From positions 17,593,733 to 17,657,732 of the forward strand of contig NC_044574.1 in the NCBI RefSeq assembly GCF_901933205.1: 64,000 nucleotides of DNA, written 5' to 3'. The position numbers were made by a program, and so were the translations under genes. The notes beneath the pieces are model-generated. The model was not told the origin of the DNA. It was given only the letters and a program-made list of their open reading frames with translations, and made no database searches. This DNA is from Camarhynchus parvulus (lineage: Eukaryota > Chordata > Aves > Passeriformes > Thraupidae). This document shows, one piece after another, positions 47,883 to 61,539 of this stretch; positions within the stretch are counted from its first letter, which is position 1; each line of letters starts with the position of its first letter.

Positions 47883-50800
47883 CCTAAATTTTGTGTAAAT
47901 TTTAAACCATCTGTTTGACTGAAAAAAGGCTCTGATGAATTCTGCTGCGAACAGTGATCTTCTTAGTAGTATAATTAGCATCACTTCAAAAAAACTCAAC
48001 ATTGTCAGGGATGTTAACACATTTATAGTTCTCCTAAACTGTGGTGTTTGTCAGTGATCTGTATGAACTGGGCAGAATATTTTTGCTTCGTTGTGTCCAA
48101 AAAGCATGCAAGCAAAGGAAAAACATCCAATTATTTTGGCATTCAAGCCAAAACAGTGTTCTGCAGTTTAGTCAGAAAATTATATCAATTATTGCCTTGT
48201 CTTACTTCTGTGAAATTTCAGAATAGTTCTTCCTTCATGCAATGTACATATTTAAGATTCTTCTGAGCCTTTAAAAGAAGCAGGTCAAGCAATGGCTGTC
48301 ATGTAGAAATAGGAGGTTTATATTAGTGGCAATTTTCTATCTCCAAAAGTTGTTAAAGAAACCCCAATTCCTGTATGCAGAAGGCTGAACCTGTCATGAC
48401 TATAAGAATAATAACAGGCCCAATAAAATAAAATGATAGATGGTTTTCAAATTGTCACAAGTATTTCATAAGAAGCAAAATAAGAAGGTAAGTGAAAGGT
48501 TTTTCCTCATTAAATTAGAAATAACTAGATGAGACTAGAGTTAGGTAATCTTGTCATAAGGCTATGATTTGATAGGAAAAAAAATGCTAATTTATTTCTT
48601 CCTTCTATTATCATTATCCAGTCTGAAAACATTTAATATACACGGCAAAGAATATTTCAATGAATGCCACATTTGCCAAAACCCCATATATTTGTATGAA
48701 GTGCTGCTGCCTGTCTCAATCATAAAAAAAAACTCATAAAAACTCTTTTGTTGCTCTTGTCAGGGCAATCTTTATTTTATTTGAAATTCATCTTACAAAA
48801 TAGTGAAAAATCTCAGAATTTAGTCTCAATCTTCTTTTTATAGAGGGACAACTCACAAGAGAATTTAGGACCCTGTAGTGCACTTTGAACAGTACAATTG
48901 TATTTTAGAGCAACTGCTATTCTCTGCAGAACCCTTCAAATTTGATGTCAGCAAAAAACAGCAATTATACTTGAAGATTTCCACAGAGAGAAGCAAAGGA
49001 TTCAGAATACTACTCTCCCTTCCAATGCCTACCAATTTTATTTCCCCTTTTCTTTTTGCTGTTTAAGTAAATTACTGACATTAAGAATAGGAAGAAAAAT
49101 GTCTCCAAAAATTGAATTAATCATCAAGGGAAGTTAATGCCATTGAACATGAGTCAACCTAACCTACTTCATTAGAGTTTGCTAAATTGTAAATGGCTTT
49201 AGTAAGTCTGTTTGCAAGTCCTCAAGGGTGCAGAATTTCTATAGGAATCCATAAGAACTCTATGAATAGACAATCTGTAAGGGGAGGACCTAACATCAAT
49301 ATTTGATTGGTTTTGTGAAAGGTTGAATTATAATTTGAATAGACCAGCAAAGCACCTAGGTTATTCCATCAAACATGCTGAACTGCAGTCTTTATTACAT
49401 ACAGAAACCTAAACCTTGCCAGCCTATGGAAAGAAAGGTATTAGGCTGATTGAACAGAAGCATAAACCAGGCAGCCAGGTGACTGCCACCCTGGTTTAAT
49501 ACCCCATTATGCATGGACTGTGCAGCATCAAACCCATCCTCTTGCTGTGTGGTTTCTCCTTTCATGTTAAAGGGAATTACAAGCACCGTGTAAATAAACA
49601 GCTGCATCATACATTTTAAAGACTAAGTCCTAAGACATCTAGTCATGATAACCATTTATGATCAAAAAACAGTGACAACAATGGGAAGATAGACAAGATC
49701 TCTGCTTCTTTTTCTTCTCCCTCATTCATTTTTCTATTCTCTGAATACAGATTTAATACTACTGCATGACATAATGTAACTTCAGACATATTCAAATGTA
49801 CAGAAAGGAAAAGTATGAAAATTATCCATTGTTTCAGAAGTTTAAAGTATCAAATGTGCTTTAAGCAAGTGTTTATAGCACTCAAAAGATAGAAGAGCTT
49901 TTATAAAATAATCACATAAAACCACAAGAAGTGGCTCTTCAGTAAAAACAATTTTAAAGGTAAGTGCTTCCCCTATTACTAGTTATGAGAATCCTTTCCT
50001 AGATTAATCACAGGATAGTATCTAAGCCTTCTATCATCCACATTAAAGTAATTAGGGGCTCATTAACTCCAACTTTAATAAACAGGATGTTTAAAAAAAA
50101 AAAGTATGCTATCGACTTTCAGTATCATCTATGTCCCAACCTGAAAGCTAAACTTGATTGCAAGACAGAAGAAACAATGTAAAAAGAATAATTTACTTCA
50201 CTAATTCTCCCCTTAAAATCACTGTCAGTGTACTAATTCCAGAGCTTTATACCTGAACCTAAGTGATTTTATTTCCTAAAGGTGATGCCTACATACAGCA
50301 CTTAGCACTAGCTTTAATTAAGGCTTCATTTATCCCTAGGTTGCCCCAAGCTACCATTAACAGTCATCATACTTAGTGAATGCAGGAGCTATGGTCTTGA
50401 AGGGGTTTTACATTAACTTGGTAAAAGGTAGCAAAACTAATATAACCAGGCTCTTCTGAATACCTTTTTCTTGCAATCCAGAGCATGGATTACCAACTTC
50501 AGTAGTGATAATTGTGTCATGGAGCTTGAAGAAGCAGAGTAAGGCTCCCACCTGATCGAAAATACCTTTAATATCTTTAATTTTCAAGCATAAGTTCAGT
50601 TGGATTTTATGACTTACCTCTCCCATGGATGACTCTACATCACCAAATAAAAGTGTTAATAGCAAAGGAGCTCCAAAAGTCCACTCTACCACTTTGGGGC
50701 AAGCATTAGAGTTTTCCAGAAACAAATCATTTTACACAACTTGGGTCTCTGCATTTCCACCGACACTGTGCTCTGCACTTACAACTTTTTGAGTTTGAAT

Positions 50801-53340
50801 ATGACACCTGTCCCAGGAAATGTCATTACTCCCTGCAAAATACAAACACCACGGTCTCCATCCTTGGCTGTACATTCCTTGAGACTTCACCAAGCAGCAC
50901 CACAGAGCTCTCTGTGCTGTCTCTCTGCAAATACAGCACATGCCAGAACGTGGGGCTTGCCAGCTTGTGGAGAACCTGTTTTCTGATAGTCTCTTACCTA
51001 TAGGAGGTTTGGTCACTAAATGCCAATTGCTTTCCAAGTGTGGAAGGGTATGAACATTCATAATGTAGTTGTGCAGTTCTTATGTTCAAAAAAAAAAACC
51101 TCCGTGAAAAAGCGGAAGCATTTTGAGCATAATTTCTATCTAAAAAAGAAAATCAAATCAAAACCTAATGGATACTTACTGTGTTCAATTTTAGCCAAAA
51201 GGTAGTATAAGATTAGCACATCTAGTATAGGTAGGTGGGATGTACTGAAAAGCTCAAGCATAGTAGTTGAAGTATTTCCTGAAAGTTCTTTACATTGTTT
51301 TAATTATTTTAAATTTGGTCATTTGTTTGAGGTACAGCTGTAGCCATGTTTTATTATATAGAAATTCTAATTTTCATTTCAGAAAATTAAGGATTTGTTT
51401 TCTATTTTCACTTTGAAAAATGTGGAGGAGTATAATAAGCAAATTATTGATTGAACTCTCTTCTCTCTACTAAAATAACCGGTATCATATTGACAAGGTG
51501 TAATAGATTATATTTTCAGAACAGAAAGATACCTTGACCAAATGTCCCACTGGAGTCTTTTGCACAAGACATGTAAAATGAAGGCATTCATTAAAGTCTG
51601 TCTTGCCTCAGAACCATTAGAGAGCTAATGTGCCCATCAGAACTATCTCAGAGTATTAAATTCCTTTGGAACTCCTACAAGTTTGTAAAATCTAATGGAT
51701 AATTTTCCTATGTGTGCCTTCAACACAAAATATAATCTGATCTGAAATTTTAAAGTAAAACTATTTGTAACATTTTTAAAGATTAGGGCTTTGTCTGTGT
51801 TGGGGCTTTTTTGCTTAATTTTAGTAAAATGTAGCAAATGCTAATAAAGCAGGGTAAATTGATAGTGTGTTTTAAGAATGAACAAGTACTACCTAACACC
51901 ATTCTTTTTTAACAAGAAGAGCTCTGGAAAGCACAAACATTTCAGCTCATGCTTTTGCCTCCAACATTTTAATGTGTTTTTCATTAACACAGTAGTTTTT
52001 AGTAATAAAGTTTAAGAACTAAAGATTCACTTTTCCATCACCATTTTAAAAAACCAAAAAAAAAAAGAAAAAGAAAGAGAAACAAACCCATAACTGTGAT
52101 ATCAGTATCTCACCTGGCGTTAGGGACAAAACCTCAGGTTACATGAAAATGTCCTCTATTTTCAAATAATGATAAAGAGTATCTGGTTTATATTATGATA
52201 CAATCACCAGATATTTTTCTTTACAAAATAGACTAATATTGACCTGAGTTCTGCTGAGGAACTCCCTGTGTTCATCAAGCAACTGCAAAATTCTTTGACC
52301 TGACTGGAGACATCTTCTCTAAGTGAGTTAAAGCAGAGTCTTACATCATCTGTTCTGACTGCATTTCTTAAGTGGGTCATTATGTAATTTCTAGATGCTG
52401 CTGCTGTGGGCTATAACACATAAAAATCTTTCAAAATCACTTAAAGTGAAAAATATGAAAGAACTCCAGAACCCCTAACCTAGTTTACATTTTCCCTGAG
52501 AAAAAAATGACACCTTAGTACACATCCAAGACTCGGGTTTGGAAACATTCTGCAAAACCCAGTATCTTCACTTTACCCCACACCAGCATTTTTATTCCTC
52601 TGCTCAGCTCTTTTAAGAATACTACAGATGTAAAACACTATCAAGTACCATACACACCAACGCAATGAAACAGAAAATTCATTTTTTTTATTCTTTTCAC
52701 GCTCTATGTGTGTATGTATACAGATCCAACATTTTCATACTAATTACTCAAATTTCCAGCTATTAATGATCTCTGAAGACCCTTCACAAAAACAGATGAT
52801 CTACAAGGTTGAACACACAGATCTAGAGAAATGCTCTAGAGAAATGGCAGAAGGAACAGATTCTATTTTAAAGCATACAAAACTAGCAGGAGTCTTAAGA
52901 GAAAATTATATTGACACAACAATCCATTCTAAACAATTAGTTTCAGATAGATCATGGCAATAATATGCAACATTTGAATGCTTACATGTTAAAGTTGAGT
53001 ACATGCTAAAGAAAACTGGGGGACTGGATGAGTCTATGCAGTGCTCTGAGAACTGAATCACTTAACTTTGAACATCATTTCCAACCCATGAACTACTGGT
53101 TAAGTGCATCTTACACTGTAGAACCACTCTTTCCATTTCACATGCAACTACAATCTTCCCTGCCATTTGCCGAAAAATATTCAACCAGTTTTCTCTTCAG
53201 TGAGAACCATCCCTGAAATAACTTTTATCCACAAAACTGGACAGAAATATGAGCAAAGATGAAAAATACAAAGAAAATCCCACAAGCATTGCAACAAATT
53301 TATTACAATCAATGTACTCTTAAAAAAAAAAATTGTCCAT
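47883..53340. other. AT-rich non-coding DNA, no gene recognised
   Basis: No repeat family is recognised. A stem-loop lies at 49463-49498. A minus-strand consensus donor (GAG before GTAAGT, near 50617) sits inside a 105-codon minus frame (50408-50725) that runs on into the would-be intron, without a convincing acceptor. An A-rich and GA-rich tract runs from about 52050 to 52085. I call no gene. Confidence 0.5.
49463..49498. repeat. Imperfect stem-loop, 12-bp stem with a 4-nt bulge
   Basis: TAAACCAGGCAG (49463-49474) pairs with CTGCC plus TGGTTTA (49483-49498), with ACCC bulged and an 8-nt loop CCAGGTGA. It is too short for a typical microRNA precursor. Confidence 0.6.
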
Positions 53341-53344
53341 TTCA

Positions 53345-53862
53345 GTCGCAGCATCACATAATAGTTGAGGTGAGAGGTACCTCCAGTGGCCATCTGGTCT
53401 CACATTCCCTGTTCAAGCAGGGCTACCTAAAGCAGGTTTGCCCAGGACCATCTGAAGATGACTTTGGAATATCGCCAAGGAGGGAGATTGCACAACCTCC
53501 AAGGATAATTTGTGCCCAGTGCTTGGTCACTCCTCCATTCCTCATGTTCAGAGAAACCCCTTGTGTTTGCGCCCCCTGGCTCTGCTCTTGTCACTGGGCA
53601 CTGCTGAAAAGAGCTTCGCCCTCTTTGCTCCCTCTCTTCAGTACTGATTTACATTGATGACATTCTCCCTGATCCTTCTTTCCTCCAGGCCAAACAGTCC
53701 CAGGACTTTCCTCATAGGACAGATGCTCCAGTCCATTCATCACTTTTATGGACTTTTGGTGTATTCTCTCCACTCTGCCCATGTGTCCCTTGTACAGGTG
53801 AGCCCAGAAACGGACACAGGACGCCCTCCTGGTGTCACCTCACCAGGGCTGAATAGAAACTT
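53345..53862 (-). mobile_element. CR1 LINE 3' portion, decayed
   Basis: Plus-strand blocks GTTCAAGCAGGGCTACC, GCAGGTTTGCCCAGGACCAT, TTGCACAACCTCCAAGGA, CAGTCCCAGGACTTTCCTCA and ACAGGTGAGCCCAGAAACGG follow the reverse-complemented CR1 3' UTR and ORF2 end. On the minus strand a short frame still shows the ORF2 C-terminal words NGLEHLSYEE, but stops and frameshifts abound. The 3' terminus, near 53345, is degraded (CAGCATCACATAATAG). About 520 bp remain of this 5'-truncated, inactive copy. Confidence 0.88.
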
Positions 53863-53869
53863 TCAGTCA

Positions 53870-55400
53870 CTTTCAAACTTCAAGAAATTACCATTAATAA
53901 TTTCTGGTTTTAGCTTCCATTATGGAAAGCCTTTCCATTATAAAATTCTGGGAAAAATAAACCTGTGGGATTTTTTCCTAAGTTAACTGAATACAGGAGA
54001 TAAGTCTGCATGTATCTGAGATTTCAAAAGATTTTTTGCTGTAGGCTGAGAAGGTACTCACACAAGCTAAGAATAAATCTGGTAGTTTCATCATCTTTTA
54101 AATAATTTTATTTAGAAGCAATTTAGTAACACTTAAAAGAAGTATAATCACTCTGAATATAAATTTGATTCCTTAACATAGAAAGAAATTGTGAGGTGCA
54201 GTTACTCAGCATGAAAATTTGACAAATATAAAATTAAGTTAATTTGGCTTTGTGGCTATTTCTATAGCAAACAATCTAATCTAATATTGGATTTCAAAGC
54301 CAGGGTGTTCAAGGAAAACCCTACCCAATGCATATGTTCCAACTCTAAAAGTACTTGAAAACAGTCTTGAAACATTGAACAAGCTGTACTTTGGCCCACT
54401 ATTCTAAAAGTTCCAACTCTAGTGCCACAACAAACTAATGTAATTTATAAAAACAGCCAACCTTCATGCAGGGCTATACTCTTTGCAGTACTGTTCACTT
54501 AATTTTCTTTCTCAGTTTTTTTACTGAACTTTTATAGTCTCTCTGGACAAGCAACAGCATCCTGAAACACAGAAATTACAGCAAGTTACCAGGGTGTGTT
54601 GCATCCACTTGCAGAACTGTCTGCAAACAGCCAATGTAAGATGGTGTATTGACCAAGTCCAGCACTGAAACTCTAGTACACGTGTATTCTGCTTTTAAAC
54701 TCTGTAATGTTTATTTTTGACTCAGTTATACATTTGCCTATTGAAGAAGGCATCTCTCTGATGGCAGGTCTGTAATATGTTCTGCACATATGCTGTTCCA
54801 GTCACAACTAAACAAGCAGCCTGAATACACACAATATGAATTAATTGCAAATTGTCAATCAGGCAAGTGATAGCAGAAAGGCTATCAGAAATCATTCTCT
54901 ATCAGAAAATGAGAAGCAGCTTCTGCATAATGATGATGATGCTTGATGATGGTGATTAGATGTTAAGAAAATCTCTCTCAGAAAATTTGATCCTAAAAAG
55001 ACGCAATTTTGGAGGTATTAATATAGTAAATTCTAAAATAAGTAGGCCTAATCTCAAAAAAACATCCCTAAAATATTAGCATGATTCCCTAAGTATTGCC
55101 TGAGATAGAAAGGATCATATTTGAATTTGCCAAAGAGATAAAAATGTTCAAACAAGCTCACAGAACTTCTGGGCCCCAGAGAATGGGAAAGCTCCCAGAG
55201 TGCTGTTTGACATGTGGACCTATTCATTTTTCCGCCCTGATCAGGAACGAGCTTTCACAAGTCACCTAATGTTTCCCATCACGGAACACAATCAGAATAC
55301 ACAGATTATTTTAGGTGAAACTAAGTGGGAAGATGCGTTCTAGGAGCTCACTTGATGCACTACAAATGTTAACAGGCATTTAGTCAATTGAACTAGACTA
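53870..55400. other. AT-rich non-coding DNA, no gene recognised
   Basis: It contains a short GAT-type repeat near 54928-54955 (ATGATGATGATGCTTGATGATGGTGAT) and the words CCAACTCTAAAAGT and CTAAAAGTTCCAACTCTA about 70 bp apart near 54.35-54.42 kb. No gene or transposon is recognised. Confidence 0.5.
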
Positions 55401-55434
55401 GAATTAGTCTGAAGTGGAACTCTGCAGGGGAGTT

Positions 55435-55560
55435 GAGCTGCGGGCGGTGGGAAGCAACTGCAGAGGCACGCGGTGGCACAGAGGGGCACAGGAGGGCACA
55501 TGGGGCACAGGAGCACGTGGCAGCTCAGAGGGGCACACGGCGGCACAGGGGAGTTTGTCT
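55435..55560. repeat. GC-rich degenerate GGCACA array
   Basis: GGCAC-type words recur about nine times in 125 bp: AGGCACG, TGGCACAG, GGGCACAGG, GGGCACAT, GGGCACAGG, GAGCACG, GGGCACAC, CGGCACAGG. Spacing is irregular, about 10-20 bp. The block is strikingly GC-rich against the AT-rich surround. It lies just upstream of the LTR-like unit and may belong to it or be a minisatellite. Confidence 0.7.
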
Positions 55561-55659
55561 CCACCTGGCCTTGGGCACAGGAGGTGCCACATGGCAGACC
55601 CTATGGAGAGGAGCCTGCTGGAAGCTGACGGACAGGTGAACGGAGCGTGATCACCCCAC

Positions 55660-55880
55660 AGAAGGACATTTATAATGTGTGTTGCTGATGTGGCAACATG
55701 GGATAGGTCACATAGTGAGAATTACCATTAAAGGGAATACTGTGCCTTGAAAAAGTGTATAAAACCAGCTCGTTTCTTTTGAATAAACTATTCAGATTCC
55801 CTGCCAGTCTGAGTCTATGTCTTGGTCACTCACTGAACTCTGTAAAAATTCTTACTCATTATTACTCAATCACCCAGTTT
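55660..55880 (+). mobile_element. LTR-like unit with promoter and poly-A signal (boundaries unresolved)
   Basis: In plus order there is a GTATAAAA TATA box (55757-55764) and, 18 bp later, an AATAAA signal (55782-55787). A CCCTGCCAGTCTGAGTC tract follows, then GTCTTGGTCACTCACTGA. A TATA box, a very short R and an AATAAA before a C/T-rich U5 is a compact retroviral LTR layout. I could not find a TG...CA pair with matching target duplications, so this may be a partial or mutated LTR, and its left end might extend into the GGCACA block (from about 55411). A host promoter is the alternative, but the immediate AATAAA argues against it. Confidence 0.45.
55757..55764 (+). promoter_or_regulatory. TATA box in the LTR-like unit
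   Basis: GTATAAAA is followed by GC-containing sequence and, closely, by AATAAA. It is inferred to be the U3 promoter of an endogenous retroviral LTR. Confidence 0.45.
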
Positions 55881-57826
55881 CCCGTATGTAGGCATAGCCC
55901 AAATGCCCAGACTGACAAAGTAATGATTTTTCCCATAAGACTTCTCAAATTCATTTCTCTATCACTTACAAATTATTCTTCAAGACTTCAGAAAGTGTCC
56001 AGTAATTTAAGTTTGTGACAATTCTGATCAAAAGCACCGTGATCCTATCATCCAAGAATAATGTACTTCTCTCCATCACAGTACTATCAAAGGTACATTA
56101 TTACTGGCTTAATAGTTTCATAAAAGACTTATGAACAGACTAATAAAAAGTTACCCAGAAATAGACACAACAAATAGAACTCACTACACGCTTTATTTCC
56201 AGCCAAGGTCAACTGTCTGACAAAATTATTCTGAAGGAAAAGGGCAGTGCTAGAATGATAAACTTGTAGAACACTTAACATAAAATTCAGAGGGAGAATA
56301 AAAGATGTGAAGACAAAGACACACAATGTATAAACTAGATTATTTGTGATGGATGTTAACAAAGTAACTGTCAATCAGAACACTGTGAAGTTCCCAAAGT
56401 ATACAGAAAAGAAGATGATGTTATACATTCATATAAAAATCAAGTGTAACATTTTCCCAGCAAAGCCAAAGCAAGGAATGCTGACTGCTATAAAGCCAGA
56501 GCACCAGCTCCCTCCCTCCAGAGGACTGCCTGATAAAAGCCTCTGCCTGGGCTCGTTAAAACAGCTTTATCACATCTCACAACTGAAGTCAAACACAGTT
56601 TAATTTATTAACATCCACAGACCAGCTATCACAGAACTCTCCCGGAGCTACAGTCTTAAAGAACCATATCCCTAAACTATCAGACTATAAAAATGAATTT
56701 GGGAAAGACAGATAATAAATTCTCTATGGTCATTGGTATGCAAGTGCCATTCTAATGGTGGTTTTAATCAGGCAGTGGACAAAAGTTAAATACTTTTGGA
56801 GTATGCACACCAAAAATCATAACTAGGAAAGCTTAAGCTGGTATAAAAGTTAAAATATATTACATATGCTTGATTAAAGCCTCCTAGATACATCAGCCTT
56901 GAAAAATGAGAGAGGAATGAGCACACCCTGTTTTATCATTATAATAGCATTTAGTAAAGACACTCATAAAAGCGGAGGCACATCTTATCAAGTGTGAGAT
57001 GGTACAGCACTGATAAAAATAATCTGAATAAGAAATGCTTGAAACTTCAAAAGCTTCACTATTGCCTGTGACATTGACTTTTCATGTTAAAAAATTGTTT
57101 AAAGTAACTGTCTTCAGTTTTTATTTATGGAAGAGAGAACTAAGTTCATGCTACATATCAAATGTTCAAGAGATAAAATATTCTTAGAAAAGATAGAGTT
57201 CATAAAAGGGTCACTGACAAAGTTTTCTTTCTGAAGATCCAAATGCAATAAATAGCTGGAAAGCAGTGCAAGTTAAGCTGTGCTTCTTTATTTATTTGGA
57301 ATATCTGTTCAGATCATAAAAGAGCTCTGGAGGCCCTTGAGAATCCACACAGCCTTCCATCAAGCTTCCCATAGAGATGAGGAAAAGTTGATGATTGTTA
57401 TTTCTTGCAAGACAATGATTCCTACCTCGTCCCAAATTCTCGAGACCTGATTCATACAAAGAGTTGTGCACTGCAAGGGCATAACTTACTCCCAGCACAA
57501 ACTGGGAGCAGCTGATCTCACTTCCATGGAAGCAGTAACCTACAGAGCTCTTGCAGGATGAGAAAAACTACCATCAACAGGGGCAAGCTGAAATCTTTCA
57601 TTTGTGATAGGCAGATAAGTTGAAATCTTTATCTTACTTTTAATTTTCCAATTTCAAGCACTGTAGTCAGTAAGCTTAGAACAAGTTTGAAAGTTAGAAG
57701 ATAAAAAGCAACACTCAAAAACAGTCATCATTTGTAAAGGATAATTTAGAACCTATCAAGTAAACTTCCAGAGAAATTATCTATCTTGTTGAAACAGAAT
57801 GGAGAAAAACTATTTAGGGGACTGGG

Positions 57827-57855
57827 AAGCTGTCTGGGAAGTTGTCTGGGAAGTC
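57827..57855. repeat. 12-bp tandem repeat, about 2.4 copies
   Basis: TGGGAAGCTGTC, TGGGAAGTTGTC and TGGGAAGT follow each other directly, a small slippage repeat. Confidence 0.75.
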
Positions 57856-60529
57856 TGCCACTGCTGAACATGTTAAATCACAGGCTGAGGATAGGTGGAA
57901 AGCTGCTGTGGAAGGGACGGCAGTTCAGACTTAAAACTAAAAACAGGACAAAAATCTAAGACATACCAATGAAAGTTTTTGTCCTATTCAGTACTATAAA
58001 ATCTTGGCTATGTATTTCTTCCATTTTGGGTACCAGGCTTTAAATGTAAGAAGATTCACTTTAGGACTAGGAAACAGTCTGTATCAGGAAAGATAAATTC
58101 TGGAATAGATTAACCAGCAATGTCATAAAGCACCCAGCAGTGGTGAATTTTAAGTACATTGAGCAAAAAGCCATCTGAACCAGAATATGAATATTTGATC
58201 CTGCCTTGGGGAATCAGGAGAAACAGGAAGACTTCTCAACTTCTCTTCAGAAACATTTTTCTGTGATTCCATGGGGTTTTATTGCTTTTATCTCAAAATT
58301 ACAAATGAAATCCAATGTAATAGAATTTTTGAGCTGGATTTTGTATCAGGCTTTAGCCTTGAGCAGGCTGTATGGATTACACACAACTGTATGCAGTCAG
58401 CCTGGTTAGTCACTGTCTGCCTAGCATTCAGAGACAAACACAAACATGTAAACTTGACTGAGTATATGTCTATTTCTTTTGTCCTCAGCCAGAAAAGTCA
58501 CAACTCTGTCAGCAGTAGGAATTTTTTCTTATAATGAAAGTTTCTCTCTCATATTACACAAAAATCTCAGCATTCCTTGAGAAAGTTTTGTTTCCCAGCA
58601 AGTAAATAATTAACTGACTCTTAAACGTTGCTATATGGTGATGTGGATTAGAAATGCTCTCCATTACTTTGAATAGGTAAACAGGTTCTCTTTTGATATC
58701 TTTATTTGCTTCTCACATTCTCATATTCTTTTTCATTATATTAGCAGGGTAAGATTGTATTAGCATTACAGGGTGTATTGTCAATAAGGGTACCCCTTAC
58801 AGCCCCAGGTTTGGCTTAGGAAATTATGGACTATGCAGGAAGAGACAAAAGCTTTGCTTCTTCCCTTCTCTGTAAGAAGTTTCAGAATCTGAAGAACTAA
58901 AGTCAACTGTTCAGTTATGAGTAAATGCCTTTCTTAAGTATATCAGGATGATCCTCAGTTACAAACCCTGCACTGAACTGCAGCTGCTGCAAGATCAGGC
59001 TTTCAATCATAATGAAACAGGCACTGATGGATCCAGAACATCTACATTAATTGTTTAAGTGAAAGGCGCATTTAATCAATACACACCCTTCTTGGAACAC
59101 AAAACGTTCTGTGTTATTGCAACAAGAAACTACCTAATGAACTGTGTGTGTTCACTATTGCATACTCATTCATTCTAAAACTACACCTGCAGAATGGAAA
59201 GTGCACCATCTCCACAGACAGCATTGTGAGCTGCTGCCTACCAAGGGGTGGTTTTCTTCAAACAAGAAAACAACATTTTCTTGTTCGTTTTCATGGAGGA
59301 ATTAGTCACTTAACTGACAGCATTTCTGTACATATTCTTTGTGAAAAGGCTTACATGAAAACACATTATTAATGCTTTGGGTTCTTTAAAGGAAAAGAAA
59401 AATACACCAAAAAAAGCCTACTTTCTTCTAAATTGTTCAATTGAAAAAGTCCTAACAGATTGTCAGCCTAGCAGTAAATTAAGTGCTGTTGATTAAAGCG
59501 ACTGCTGATAAAACACTGCTTAATAAGCCATTAGACATTTACTCACACCTTTTTGATAGAAGAACTATCTAAACAGGTCAAAATATTCCTACTTTCACAT
59601 TTCTAAGTATAAGCAGTCATTTTTGAACTCTGGCAAAGTAAAACAAGCTAAATTAAGAGTAGAGGTTTGGTTTTTTTAGTACAACATGAGATTTTAACTG
59701 AACACCTGCCATATTTTCAAGAACAAGAAAACGTACTGATTCTCAAGTCTGAGGGGGCTCAAGGACTTTAGATACAAGAAGAGATCATTGTAAGTCTACA
59801 TTGAAACACAGAATTCCTTTATTCTAGTTTAGTATCAGAAAAGTAGCTGAATGCAAACAAAAGGTGTAACTGACAAAAGTATTTTTATGAGTCAAAATAA
59901 TGTCTAAATATTGTTCAACTCTGCAAGTTAAACAATAAACAAGGTGTATAAGCCTGTCTAATTTAAAGTTCTGCTAGTTGATATTTTTAGTAAAGATTTA
60001 AGGTACTGGGAGAAACTTGACAGCAGGAGTGCAATGTAAAGAACTATGTCCCTATACCCTCAGTCATGTCTGTTCCACTGGATGTATCACCTACTCTCCT
60101 CTCCTTTGACTGACAATCAACCAACCAAGAAAGAAGCATGTAACCTAAAAATAACATCCCTCTGAGGAAAAAGATTATGCAAAATGGTCAGAAAGTGCCC
60201 ATTGAGCTGAGGGATTCGCATGTGCTTCCAAATGACAAATAGACAGAAGCAGGAGCCATTGCTTGAGAGAGTCAGAGGTGTCAACCTCCTTCCTGCAAAG
60301 AGGTTTGTAGTTATCATGTAAAAGAAGGCAGAAAGGGCAACACCATCACCTGTCTACCAAACCCATCCTGCTCTTTGACCTCTTCTTTCCCATCTACCAG
60401 GCAGAGAAGGCTGGAAGCAACATCTTTGAAGCAAACAACATAGTGAGTAGATAGGTAGATAGATCCTAGACACAGAGGTACTTCTCTCATTTACCCAGGC
60501 TGGGAAGATAATGCACAATGTGGCATATT

Positions 60530-60546
60530 AAAAAAAAAAAAAAAAA
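60530..60546. repeat. poly-A run (A17)
   Basis: Directly visible homopolymer. No retroelement body is recognised before it. Confidence 0.9.
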
Positions 60547-61495
60547 GAAACTGGGAAACCACACTTCATCACCACCACAAAGATCAACAAACGATGCAGT
60601 ATATAAAGTAGGCCTAGTTACTGAAACAACAGCATGAAATTCTCTGTATTTTAGTCATACTGCACAGACTCACAACTTGCACACCTTGTTTATTTTTCTT
60701 TTTCTTATTCATCTTGGATTTGGTAGACTGGCTGAGCAGAAATCAGGGCAGCACCCAAGTGTGTGTGTATGTCAATTACAGCACCTTTTTAAAAATAACA
60801 ACGAATTTTAATGTATACATGTTTCAGTTACCAGCAGGTGGGTGCTGCCACCACACAATACCTCAAACAAACAGCCTAGATTTATCTTTCTTTATAGATA
60901 GCATTACAACAGGTGATACTTTACAATAAACTCAAATGTCCATAAATCAACATGGAAAATAATACACAGAATAGAAAGACTGAAACAGAAGATATGCAGT
61001 ATACAATTAACCTACTGAACACTGGAATATAAGCCAACAGTCAGAATGATTAAGGACATCTGGGTATCCTGGGTTAAAACCAGCTACACTGTCAAAACTC
61101 AACACCTATGGTGATCTGAGGAAACATCTATCATACTGCTACCAGCACACAGTGAAGCCAAACATTAATCTATGGTTGCATATTCCTGATATACATCTGT
61201 TATGTTGCTTCAGTGGACTATTCTTTAGGATTTTCTCCTACTTTTTTTAAGACAGGATCCCTTAAAACAGGATTCAATTATCTCTAAAGGTAACAGAACA
61301 GCAGATCCCCAAGTCCACTTGCTCAGATACCACTAAAGCCACACACATAAAAGGCATTTCTTTGCCTTTGCCCTCTCCTCTCTTTTAACCTCTCAGGTAG
61401 GGACTGTAATCCCACAGTGCACTTTTCATTCTCCCCACAGCCCAGGGAAAGCACAGGCACAAACGGGGATGCTCCTGCCAGCCATGGTGCTAACT

Positions 61496-61535
61496 CTGTG
61501 TGTGTCTGTGTGTGTGTCTGTTTGCCTGTGTGTGC
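61496..61535. repeat. (TG)n microsatellite, interrupted
   Basis: Alternating TG tracts are broken by TC and TTTGCC words. Overlapping frames on both strands translate this as VCVCVC or THTHT tracts and are artefacts of the repeat. TG tracts are often length-polymorphic. Confidence 0.9.
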
Positions 61536-61539
61536 AGGG

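Larger units (their letters stand above)
55890..61490. other. AT-rich non-coding DNA, no gene recognised
   Basis: It holds a 12-bp tandem repeat at 57829-57852 and an A17 run at 60530-60546, plus a few GATA-type words near 60450-60465. Open frames stay below about 90 codons with no paired splice sites. No transposon family is recognised. Confidence 0.5.

Noticed and set aside
53259..53657. 132-codon plus frame
   Set aside because: It lies antisense to the minus-strand CR1 fragment at 53345-53862; an artefact of the repeat.
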